Shown here in pieces: positions 20,503 to 28,881 of a DNA stretch of 41,910 bases. Numbering within the stretch: position 1 is the first letter of the stretch; each line of letters begins with the position of its first letter. The notes under the pieces are model-generated. The model searched no databases and was not told where the DNA came from. It worked only from the letters and a program-made list of their open reading frames with translations. Source of the DNA: Obelidium mucronatum (lineage: Eukaryota; Chytridiomycota; Chytridiomycetes; Chytridiales; Chytriomycetaceae); NCBI GenBank assembly GCA_025765595.1, contig JAIVFH010000235.1, positions 1 through 41,910 on the forward strand. The letters are read 5' to 3'. Both the position numbers and the translations under genes were made by a program.

Positions 20503-21161
20503 CACTGTGTCAAGCGGCCTTTGCCTTTATCCAAAGGTTTTGAGCTGTTGCCAAAGCTCCCTGGATCATAGAACAGTTCCAGTGCAGACATTTCCTTTTG
20601 GACTTTGGCTATCATAGCCAATCCAGGTGTTGTCTTGAGCTTGCGCTCAACTTGCTCCATAGTTTGCATTTGGATGTGATTGGCAAAGAGATGCCACAAT
20701 CCCTTAAGATGACGTGTCGATGTACTTGACTTGTCTGCACTTGACGTAGCAGCGCCGTCACCCTCAAGCCAAACCCTTCTGACCTTTTGCAACTAACTCC
20801 TCATACTCTTCAACAACGATTCTCTAAAATTTTAAAAATAGTTCTTAAAACAACTACCACTATATCAAAAGCCTCACAAAGGGCATCACTTCTGCTTCTG
20901 CCTGGGTGATGTGTATGGACTTTGCAAGAGTCAATGTCACAAGTTTGAAATTTGAAGAAAAGAAGGAAGCCCCACTCACTAAAAATGTAGTTTCAGTAAT
21001 ATAAGTCTCTTCAAGTTAGGTTGAAAGCTCTTTCAAAGTCAAAACTTCTTTTGCAGCAGCTGTATGGCCCTCATTATTGAAGGCCACTTCAGCATTTTCA
21101 AGCGCCGCAGCAGCCTTCTCAAATTTAGTGTTTGCTACACTTTGTGACTCAGTGGTTGCAA
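20503..21161 (-). pseudogene. Decayed gene of unknown family
   Basis: On the minus strand an open part (21161-21016) reads as a polar helix (ATTESQSVANTKFEKAAAAL...) ending in a stop. A second part near 20830-20795 reads RIVVEEYEELVAKGQK. A third part (20792-20503) reads GLWHLFANHIQMQTMEQVER, then GLAMIAKVQKEMSALELF. They lie in different frames with no convincing introns between all of them, so the gene is probably broken. The GLAMIAKVQKEM block has a relative on the plus strand at 22158-22235. Family unknown. Confidence 0.35.
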
Positions 21162-22157
21162 GCTATTGAGCGGAAAATTTGGCCTGCAGTTGTAGCGAAT
21201 AATTGTTTGTTAGCATTGTAAGTTACTAAGGTGAGTTTGGATTTGTTCTTACAACAAGTGGGGCTGACATGCTTTGAAAGTTACTTGCCTGTTGGCCAAC
21301 ATAATGTCAGGACTCAGTAATAAGTCACCTCATTTTCGGGGGTTTGGTGAATGCAATTTGTTTTGACACCTATAACTTTAATTCTGTATTCACCTTTTGA
21401 GCCAGGATGCTGGATTATACAGACAGCAGCAGCAGCAACAAGGAAGCGGAGCAAGGCATCACTAATACAGGTTTCCGGGATGTTCCAGGAAATACTTAAT
21501 GTTAGGGTGTCAGGATCCACCATTGACAGTTATGTAAGAGTTTGCCAAAGAAGAGGTGGAGTCAATTGGTGTGAGAAAAACAAGTGATTTGTTGATGAAC
21601 CCCTGAAAATAAACTAGTTTATCTTCAGACCCCAACCAACCCAACCAAACTTCTTATTAAAAAAAAATAAATCATTCAACTTCAAATCCCCTTTCCCCTC
21701 CTATACTTCCCAAAATTTACAAACTTCCGAAACTCATACATCCCAAAATTACAAAAGTTCCCACACTTTTAAAAAAAAACTATAGGGCATTCAAACAAAA
21801 AATTCACTACCAAACTACCATCAAAAAACTTGCCGCAATAGGAGTTTGCGAATATCGAAAAATCCCAGTGACCAAGAGCTGTGCATTAAATTGGTGAGTT
21901 AAACTTTTACTGGATTTCATAGCAATTGCATCTAAATATATGTTATTAACAGAGAGCAGTTGTTGGAGAATATGAAAGTGTTGGGGTGGGCAATGAAGAG
22001 ATAAGACAAAAAAGGTTGTCTGCCGCTGAAAAGAATGTTGCATTCTGCCGCGAAGATGATCCAAGCAACGGGTACAATCCCCTTGGATAGTGCTGCCAAA
22101 AAAAAAAGGCTCTGTTCAAACAAGAGATGAGATTCCATGTGCCCCCTTGATTTGCCA

Positions 22158-22235
22158 AATCAGCACACCTGGTCCTTGGATTGGCTGTAATAGCCAAAGT
22201 TGAAAAGGACATGCCTCCATTCGACAGCTCAAAAT
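22158..22235 (+). pseudogene. Fragment related to the minus-strand relic at 20503-20792
   Basis: Reads LGLAVIAKVEKDMPPF. The relic on the other strand reads GLAMIAKVQKEMSALE, and the DNA agrees as well (GGATTGGCT-TNATAGCCAAAGT). Too short to name. Confidence 0.4.
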
Positions 22236-22305
22236 CATGTGAAATAAGACAGAAGTGTCAGTTGTTGAATACAAACTTTGTCCCCAAAGTGGATGGTGTT
22301 TTACA

Positions 22306-22490
22306 CACAGTAATGGACACTCTGCAAAAAAAAAGCCCACTTGTCTCTGCTGCAAAAACACAGCGCTGCAGGGATTATCGTACTTCAGATTCTTGGATGC
22401 ATCAGCTTTTTTTGCCCTCTACTTTGCCTTGACGTTGGTCTGTCTGCCATATGTCACCAGTACCACCTTACCTTCTTTCAAAGTTGCTAA
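22306..22490 (+). pseudogene. Decayed partial copy of the FAM210-like gene (16480-16851)
   Basis: Starting TAATGGACACTCTGC, it follows the sequence of 16477-16660 almost base for base, with indels. Shared landmarks: GTCTCTGCTGCAAA, TTCAGATTCT-GGATG-ATCAGC, TTTTTTGCCCT-TAC-TTGCC, TTGACGTTG, CCAGTACCACCT-ACCTTCTTT. The frame is broken by extra A residues near 22328 and a deletion around 22428. The copy stops at about codon 60 of the source gene. It is a duplicated, non-functional segment. Confidence 0.8.
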
Positions 22491-22837
22491 AGTCTTTCTA
22501 CTCTGGTCAGATGGACAACTCCTACTTATGGAGGCATAGCCAAGGTTCTAATTACTAACGTATACTCACCGACCGGAAACCACACAGGTTTCCTTAAGTA
22601 CAAAAACAATTACATTTTATTCCTATTTTATTAAAAAGTTCTTCAGGCTTCAACTTTAATTATCCGACAGTCTGGTATCCTGTAATAAAAGGGGTGCATT
22701 TCTGAAATCCCCTGCCAAGAAAAAAGAAGGAGAAAAAAGGGGTCACCTCAAAGCAATTACTTCATACAGTATAATATACTTTTTTAAATTAATTCTGTTA
22801 TTTCACGTTTCTTTTTCATGCAAAGGAACCAACCAAA

Positions 22838-22966
22838 AAAAAAAAAATTAAACGACACGAAAAAAAAGAAAAAAAAAAAGAGTGAGACAAAAAATTATTC
22901 ACACACCCCCAAGCAAAGAAAAAGAAGAAAGAAAAAAAAAGAAGGAAAAAAGAGCTGCTCCTCCCT
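22838..22966. repeat. A-rich polypurine low-complexity tract
   Basis: Long A/G runs (AAAAAAAAAAAAATTAAA, AAAAAAAAGAAAAAAAAAAG, AAAGAAGAAAGAAAAAAAAA) directly 3' of the glycosyltransferase stop (minus strand), so it would be a pyrimidine-rich 3' UTR or termination region of that gene. Confidence 0.6.
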
Positions 22967-22983
22967 CCCCAACTCTCTCTTCT

Positions 22984-25803
22984 TTATGAAATCACAACAT
23001 CTGAATCCTCTTCATGATCATCCCACGCCGTAAATTCATCGTCTTTTGAAGACGTTGAATCAAAATACGTGTTTTGACTGAAATTCCGGTCTGGCTGGTG
23101 TTGGTGCTGTGACTGTTGTTGTTGTTGATGGTGCGCCAGATGATGCTGTCCATACGATTTCAACATCGGACTCCCTTGAGACACAAACGGCGCCGGCGGC
23201 TGTTGCACGAAACCCATCCTCGGAGACGTTGGGAACGATAACGTTGACGCATCACTCACAAAGTCTGTGCTTGATGAAAACGAGTTTGTATGTGAATGGT
23301 GGGATGCGTATTTGCTGTTTCCGTTGCCGTTTCCGTTTCCGTTCAAGTGGAGTGGTACTTGGAGTTGTTGTGGCGGTGTTGTTGTAGACGTTGTTGTAGT
23401 TGTTGATGCGGCAGTCGAAGAAGTTGTTGTAGATGACAAGTGCATGTTGCTGTTTGATTTATCCAACCGATGCGCCTTCAATCCTTGCAAAACAAGGATT
23501 TCATCTGGTCCATGCTCAACCCGCGTACTAACCAACGTCTCCACATCATCCATATCCAGCGGCGGAATCGCAACCGACAACGGCTCCCCCGGCATCCTCT
23601 CATGCCCACCAAACACATGAACAATCCCCGGTTCCTCCGGAACAGGATGCGAAGCAGGATGGTTCTTGAGCGTCGGCCGCGCCGCAACAACATAGTCTAA
23701 CCGGTCCGTCCACAACTGCATGATTTGGGTTTGGATCTGCGGTAACGCTTGGTAAAAGAGACCCGTGATGGGGATCGCGAACCAGTCCAGGTAATTCCAC
23801 CGGGTCCGCACTGTTTCGAGTTCAGCACGGCGACCCAAGTGTTGTACTCGCTTCCCGACGCCAATGTGGATTCCATTCACGTATTGGGATTGTTCGGTTG
23901 TTAAGGGTTGTGAGTCGCCCATTTTTGAGAGCTTCCATCGCGTGTTTCCGACCCATCTTTGGTATTGTTCGTAGTAGTAGGCGCACGCAATGACTGTGAG
24001 GAGGGATGTGATTCGAATGTATCCGCAAATGTTGCAGGCGAGGATGACGATGGGGTGGACGGCTTCATCCGTGATTGCTTGCCAGTATGAGATTGATAAA
24101 TCGGATGGGTTTGGGCCGAGGGGGACCAATAATCCCGTCATGATGATCAAGATAAACATGTGTCCACCGACAATGTGGGCCTCTGCGAGTCGGTGGAATA
24201 GAATCATGAGTTTGTAGAGATCGAATTGCATGTCTTCGTCGACTGCGGCGGGAGTGTTTTTGTTTTTGGCGTCTGATGTCCGTTGTTTGCGTCCAATGAT
24301 TACATTGTCGTATCCAGGGGCAACAATTCCGAGTAACGCTTTCCGCAGTGCATATCCATCATCGATTCCTCCCCACATGTGTCGTTTGGCTTGACCATAT
24401 CGAGCCATCATGTATCCGTACATTCCACTTCCAGGAGCACCAACGATATTGAGACATGAGGCCGGAGAATAGATTGGAGTGACTTTGATGCGGCCTTCGG
24501 TAGCAAAGAAACATTTGAGGAACATGTGCATGTCTTCGCCCATTCCTTCTGGTCCAACGTCCCAAAAGTTTACGGCTTGAGCGAGTTCCATGGACAGGGA
24601 GTAGGCGGAGCATGGGATTGTGATTGGAGAGAAGGGGACATAGTTTCCCATGACACCTGCACTCCATAGCATGTCTGAGAGTCGTACAAACACTGGCACT
24701 TCGTCTGCGTTTCTGTATTGTGTTGTTTGTTGTATGAGTTTTTTGGAAGACTAGATGTATCGCCGAAGGCGAAATGAAGAGAAGAGAATGAAAAAAGAAT
24801 ACTTCGCCGAAGGCGAAATGAATAGGAAAAAAAGAAGAAATCACCGCCTTCGGCGGTAGGATAAAAAGAAAAGAAATTACCGCCTTCGGCGGAACAGACC
24901 GCCTACGGCGGTAGGATTCATCGCCTTCGGCGATATAGAATAAAATCATTTACCGATCAAAAACAGTCCCAGGAGCAAACAACTGAAGAATCCTTGAATC
25001 CTTATCAGCGACAGCAAAATGAAAAGTAATAGCGGTAAAATAATCCTCAGCAAAAGCGGTATCACAATCCATGACAGTAATCAAATCCGTTTTAACAGAT
25101 TTCGATTTCCTCGTCATTTGCCTAGCGGCCCAAGAGACATTTGAATGTTTTCCAGCCGTTTCACCATCGATACCTCTGGGATGGATGGTATAAACGATTT
25201 GAAGAAATGAGTCAATGTATCTAGAAACCAAAGCCATTGCTTTTGTTTCGCAGTCTTTTTCAGCAGCCTCCATTGCGAGACAGATCTTTTGGGTAGATTT
25301 GATGAGATAAAAAAGAAAGAGAGAAAAGAAAGAAAGAAAAGAAAGAAAGAAAGAACAGAACAGAACAGCACCTTGTACTGGCTCAGGGCCAGACTGTGCG
25401 ACGCCAGAATGTCGAGCGTCTCGCACCACGTGTCCATGTTCTCCTTGTAGCCCGGGATGATGATGACGTGTGCAACGTCGTCGAAGGGCAGGTCCGCGCG
25501 CAGGTCGCCGCGCGCGAAGCCGGTGGCGGCCTGGAAGCGGGCGGCCCAGTCTTCGAACGAGTGCCTTGTCGCGCCGCGCAGCGCGCAGAAGGCGCCGAAC
25601 GCCACGCGCGCCGCCGCGTTGAGCGACAGCACGTGCAGCAGCAGCGCGTACGCCGCGAAGGCGAACGGGAAGTGCGCCGGCCCGACGAGCCCGAGCAGCA
25701 CCACAAACACGAGCCACACCCCGGGCAGCCGCTGCAGCATCGGCCGCAAAGGCAGCGACACCGCGAGCTGCGCGAGCGGGTTGAGTGCGAGCCGGCTGTT
25801 CAT
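22984..25803 (-). CDS. Membrane family 2 glycosyltransferase, 830 aa
   Basis: Exons 25803-25372, 25285-24954, 24712-22984 (introns 86 and 241 nt; phases 0 and 2 agree). ATG at 25803. N-terminal hydrophobic helices (VWLVFVVLLGL, FAAYALLLHVLSL) lead into a GT-A catalytic domain. It contains VIIIPGYKENMDTWCETL (nucleotide-sugar side), DCD at 217-219 (DxD), GEDMHM at 313-318 (acceptor-side ED) and QAKRHMW at 362-368, which resembles the Q/RxxRW motif of processive GT2 enzymes. Further membrane segments follow (FILIIMTGLLVPLG; ITSLLTVIACAYYYEQYQRW; FAIPITGLFYQALPQI). The C-terminal ~250 residues are Ser/Thr/Gln-rich and cytosolic-looking. It is not chitin synthase proper (no QRRRW). Substrate unknown. 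Exon 1 is conspicuously GC-rich. Confidence 0.75.
24759..24934. repeat. Cluster of six short GC-rich palindromes in an intron
   Basis: Perfect or near-perfect short palindromes of the type CGCCGAAGGCG / CCGCCTTCGGCGG occur at about 24761-24771, 24804-24816, 24843-24857, 24879-24892, 24898-24912 and 24919-24933. They are separated by A/G-rich linkers. Two are in the GAA-loop orientation and four in the TTC/TAC-loop orientation. All lie within intron 2 of the glycosyltransferase gene, whose other sequence is AT-rich. Each can fold as a 4-6 bp stem with a three-base loop on either strand. Confidence 0.85.
25303..25363. repeat. GAAA/AAAG simple repeat in glycosyltransferase intron 1
   Basis: Runs of AAAGAAAGAAAGAAAAGAAAG on the plus strand, i.e. 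a TTTC-rich pyrimidine tract in the transcript, inside the 86-nt intron. It may serve as an extended polypyrimidine tract. Confidence 0.7.
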
Positions 25804-26610
25804 GTCTGAAGTCTGAAGTGGTTTGATGTTGTCTGATGTCTGAAGTGGTTTGATGCTGTTTGATGCTGTTCGATCAACACACTCTCTCTCTACGTCGCTC
25901 TCTTTCTCTGCGCTAATCGATTCAAATGCGGGACTACTGGCGGCGGCGGCGGAGAAGGACAGTGTCGATTTGAAGAGAGAAAGAAATGGGATTGTTTCAC
26001 CTTCCAACAAATTTTTTTACAAATCAGCTCCACGCTTTCTCTTTTGACGGTATAGGTACCAGCGCCAACAGGGGCGCTGTCGGGCGACACAGTTAAAGAG
26101 ACATACTCAGCCTTGATCCAAATGGAAGCCTTTCTCAAGTGCACCCGGGAATGCAAAGGAGGTGGTGATAAAAGACCAATTTCCAAAAATAGATGTATTT
26201 GTCAACTTGAGACCTCTTATATATATTGGTCAAATTCGTCATCGTGTTTTTACAATCAACTAGCAAACAGATATCATCACGATTCCTAATGTTACAGTGA
26301 CTTGATCAATCGAGTAGATCGAAAAAAGTAACAATGGTTGATCATCATAACACATTATGCACACATGGTCCCTTCCCCACAAAAAAAGGGCGATTGATAA
26401 ACAATGGATAAACACGGAATAAGAAGTTTACAAGAAAACGAAAAACGTGTTGAGTGTTTTGACGTTGTAGAACCCTTTTTGTCGTCGTCTCTAAATTGGG
26501 TGGTTCCCTTTTTTTTGATGCCCAGCTTGCCAGACCTTTCATTCGCCTTCACAGTTCTTTTGGCCTCATTTGTTTTTAACGCACCTCGAAACACCTCTTC
26601 TATTCCAACA
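25804..26610. other. Divergent spacer between glycosyltransferase and proton-channel genes
   Basis: About 0.8 kb. Next to the glycosyltransferase start is a 24-bp phrase TCTGAAGTGGTTTGATG-TGT repeated in tandem (25805-25872). The remainder holds a CTCTCTCT run and no gene that I can support. An ATG at 26404 opens the proton-channel frame earlier (see that entry). Confidence 0.45.
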
Positions 26611-27384
26611 ATGTCTTTCGAAACCTCTCCTGAATCCGATCGCACATTCGAATCCCAACCACTCCTTGAAAACAGTCCAGTAACAACAACAACAACAACA
26701 AAAGACGATCCCATTCCTTCCCCCCACAAAGAGAATAATCACACCGATAATCATGCCTCTCAGTCTCCATCATCAACATCAACCACCGAATTGAAGCACC
26801 AAATTGCACAGTTCCTCGACTCCCACACAATGCACTGGACGATCCTTGCACTCACACTCATTGACATGTTGATTGTCTTTGCCGAGATTGTTTTCACACT
26901 CAACGATCAATGCCCCGCTATCACTCCCCCTGGAACCGTCGAAGGCATCTCTAGTACCACCACCAGCACAACCACCGCATCATCCTCGTTACTTGAACTC
27001 CTCGGCTCCACATCCACAACAATCCTCTTCATCTTTGCAATCGAAATCGCGCTCCGTTTCTACGCTTCAGGTGTCCAATACTTTCTCCACCACAAATTAC
27101 ACTTGCTCGACGCCATCATCGTCCTCGTCTCCCTCATCTTTGAATTCACATTGGAAGGATGGGCAGAGACGGTGTTTTCGCTCTTGATTGTCACGAGGGC
27201 CTGGCGCGTTGTGAGAGTCATGGATGCAGTGATTTTGACAGTGAGTGAGACGGCTGAAGGTGCGATTGAGAAGCTGGAGAAGGAGAATTTGGAGTTGAAG
27301 AAGGAAGTGGGGGATTTGAAGAAGAGGGAGAGGATGCGGAAGGTTATGTTTTTGCTCTTGGCTAGGAATAGGCGGGATCTTTGA
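26611..27384 (+). CDS. Voltage-gated proton channel, Hv1 type
   Basis: Single exon, 257 residues from the ATG at 26611 (context CAACAATG); the frame is open from ATG 26404, which would add 69 residues not needed for the family. Four helices make up a lone voltage-sensor domain. S1 is ILALTLIDMLIVFAEIVF, with Asp85 at the selectivity position and Glu92. S2 is TTILFIFAIEIALRFYA. S3 is LHLLDAIIVLVSLIFE with Asp167. S4 is LIVTRAWRVVRVMDAV with Arg196, Arg199, Arg202. The RxWRxxR pattern and S1 Asp are the Hv1 hallmarks. The position usually occupied by Asn after the third Arg is Asp205 here. A short C-terminal coiled coil (EKLEKENLELKKEVGDLKK) fits dimer formation. It would extrude protons across the plasma membrane. 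The S1-S2 loop is long and Ser/Thr-rich. Confidence 0.88.
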   Translation: MSFETSPESDRTFESQPLLENSPVTTTTTTKDDPIPSPHKENNHTDNHASQSPSSTSTTELKHQIAQFLDSHTMHWTILALTLIDMLIVFAEIVFTLNDQCPAITPPGTVEGISSTTTSTTTASSSLLELLGSTSTTILFIFAIEIALRFYASGVQYFLHHKLHLLDAIIVLVSLIFEFTLEGWAETVFSLLIVTRAWRVVRVMDAVILTVSETAEGAIEKLEKENLELKKEVGDLKKRERMRKVMFLLLARNRRDL

Positions 27385-27509
27385 GTTTTTTTTTTTTTTC
27401 TTTTGCTTGGAGCGGATATCATATGAAAAAGTGGACCTCATGTTTTTGTATTAGTACTCCTCTCTCTCTCTCTCTCTTCCCAAAATAATAGACGTATATA
27501 AAGTCTTTT

Positions 27510-28676
27510 TCAAGCCTCCACGCGAGTTTCCCCCTTCATATCCGCCACAGTTTCCACCTTCTCAGCATACTGAAACTCCCCACTCGCTTCAAACTCGGCC
27601 ATGTCCAAGCCAATCACACACGAGTCTTTGACAACCTGTGCAGCATCCGTTTTGAATTTTTCCAATACTTGGAAGCATTCGGGCGTGGCAATGGATCCAA
27701 GCGCTTCCGCCGCTTCATGGCGTACCATGGCTTCTTCATCGGGTTTCGAGAGCGTTTCGATTAGAGATGGGACACTGGCAATGTGTTGCATTTGTCCAAA
27801 TACATAGGCTAAGGAAAAAAAGTTGAGCAGATTGATGACCGGGAAAAAACAAAAAACAAACAAAAACAAACCAATCTCATGTCGAAACAAGGCAGAATCA
27901 TCCCCGAAACCCTTCGCCAACTCCAAAACCGATTCCGTATCCCCCCGGTTCCGTAACGCAAACATTGCCTTATACCGCATAAACAGCGGCAACTCTGGGT
28001 TCAACAGAATCGCGCCGACTTCCTTGGTGCTCATTTTCTTGATCTTGGAGCCTTCTGATTCGCTTGGTTTTGTGATTGTTGTTTCCAAGGCGGGGGCTGG
28101 GTCTATGGATGAATATCCTGGGTTTTGTTCCTCTTCGGATGATGATGATAGGGCTGCTTTCTTTTTGTTTGTTTCGTAGTGGATGCGTTCGATTGCGAGT
28201 TCAACGGTTTCTCGAACGACTCGGGATGGTTCTTGGTCGATTGTTTTGTATTGTTCGAGGATCGAGAGGGAGGATTCTTGACCGATTGCGCCGATTGCTT
28301 CAGCAGCCTTTTTCAAGTAGAAAAGAGAAAATGAATGAGATGGGGGGGTCTGGTTTTGAAACAACAACTCCCTTTGTTTTACCTCATGTCGAACCATACA
28401 ATCCTCACTCTTCCTCGCCAACACCTCCGCCAGCACGCCAATCGCATGCGGGTTCTTCATTTGTCCCAACACATAGGCCAATTCATGACGCAACAGCGCA
28501 GAAGGGTCTGTGAAGGCTTTGGCGATAATGTCAACGGCACGATCTGATTTGACGCTTTTGAGGGTAAACAGGGCTCGGAACCGGGATTTGAGGGGGACGG
28601 TTGGGGAGAGGAGGAGGTCTTGGAGGCGGGTGTATTCTTGGTCGGGGATTGAGATTGCGGGTTCTTCGATGGTCAT
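27510..28676 (-). CDS. LIA1: Deoxyhypusine hydroxylase, 342 aa
   Basis: Exons 28676-28383, 28307-27872, 27808-27510; introns 75 and 63 nt. The protein is built of HEAT-type repeats in two halves separated by a charged linker (KKKAALSSSSEEEQNPG). The four iron-binding His-Glu pairs are all present: LRHELAYVLGQ (64-65), VRHE (97-98), FRHEIAYVFGQ (about 241-242) and VRHEAAEALGS (about 274-275). The enzyme hydroxylates deoxyhypusine on eIF5A, completing hypusine, in the cytosol (family knowledge). Length is normal. Intron 1 keeps the frame open and falls directly after the second HE pair, so its retention would insert 25 residues beside the active site. Confidence 0.95.
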   Translation of the reverse strand: MTIEEPAISIPDQEYTRLQDLLLSPTVPLKSRFRALFTLKSVKSDRAVDIIAKAFTDPSALLRHELAYVLGQMKNPHAIGVLAEVLARKSEDCMVRHEVKQRELLFQNQTPPSHSFSLFYLKKAAEAIGAIGQESSLSILEQYKTIDQEPSRVVRETVELAIERIHYETNKKKAALSSSSEEEQNPGYSSIDPAPALETTITKPSESEGSKIKKMSTKEVGAILLNPELPLFMRYKAMFALRNRGDTESVLELAKGFGDDSALFRHEIGLFLFVFCFFPVINLLNFFSLAYVFGQMQHIASVPSLIETLSKPDEEAMVRHEAAEALGSIATPECFQVLEKFKTDAAQVVKDSCVIGLDMAEFEASGEFQYAEKVETVADMKGETRVEA

Positions 28677-28881
28677 GTTGGTTTTTTTTTTTTTTTTTAA
28701 ACTTTTTTTTTCTATTACGTTTCAAGCGATTCGAGTAATGAGAGAATCGAGTTTTTTTTCTGCACTTTTGATTGAAAAGTTAAAAAAAAAAAGAATTAGG
28801 TATTTACTGTCGAAAGAAGAGAATACTCTACCTTCTTCTACCTCCTCTTTATTCTTTAATTTTTCATAAAATAATAAAAAC

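Larger units (their letters stand above)
20430..22983. other. Gene-poor region with decayed gene fragments
   Basis: 2.5 kb without a complete gene. It holds a minus-strand relic (about 20503-21161), a plus-strand fragment related to it (22158-22235), a partial copy of the FAM210-like gene (22306-22490), and an A-rich low-complexity tract (22838-22966). Stops and frame changes are frequent in all frames. The mixture suggests duplicated pieces of local genes decaying together. Confidence 0.6.

Noticed and set aside
20503..20792. 96-codon minus-strand frame as an intact small gene
   Set aside because: It has no convincing ATG; related text continues upstream in another frame and ends in stops, so it reads as a decayed fragment.
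24759..24934. Palindrome cluster as a rho-independent terminator series
   Set aside because: Bacterial-type terminators are not expected in this eukaryotic nuclear context; the palindromes sit in an intron with coding exons on both sides.
25396..25816. Two plus-strand frames of 119 and 137 codons rich in Arg and Ala
   Set aside because: They are antisense shadows of the GC-rich exon 1 of the glycosyltransferase, which has recognisable GT2 and membrane motifs.
26404..26610. Upstream ATG at 26404 as start of the proton channel
   Set aside because: It would add 69 residues with a hydrophobic run not known in Hv1 proteins; ATG 26611 has a good context and gives a normal length. Not excluded without transcript ends.
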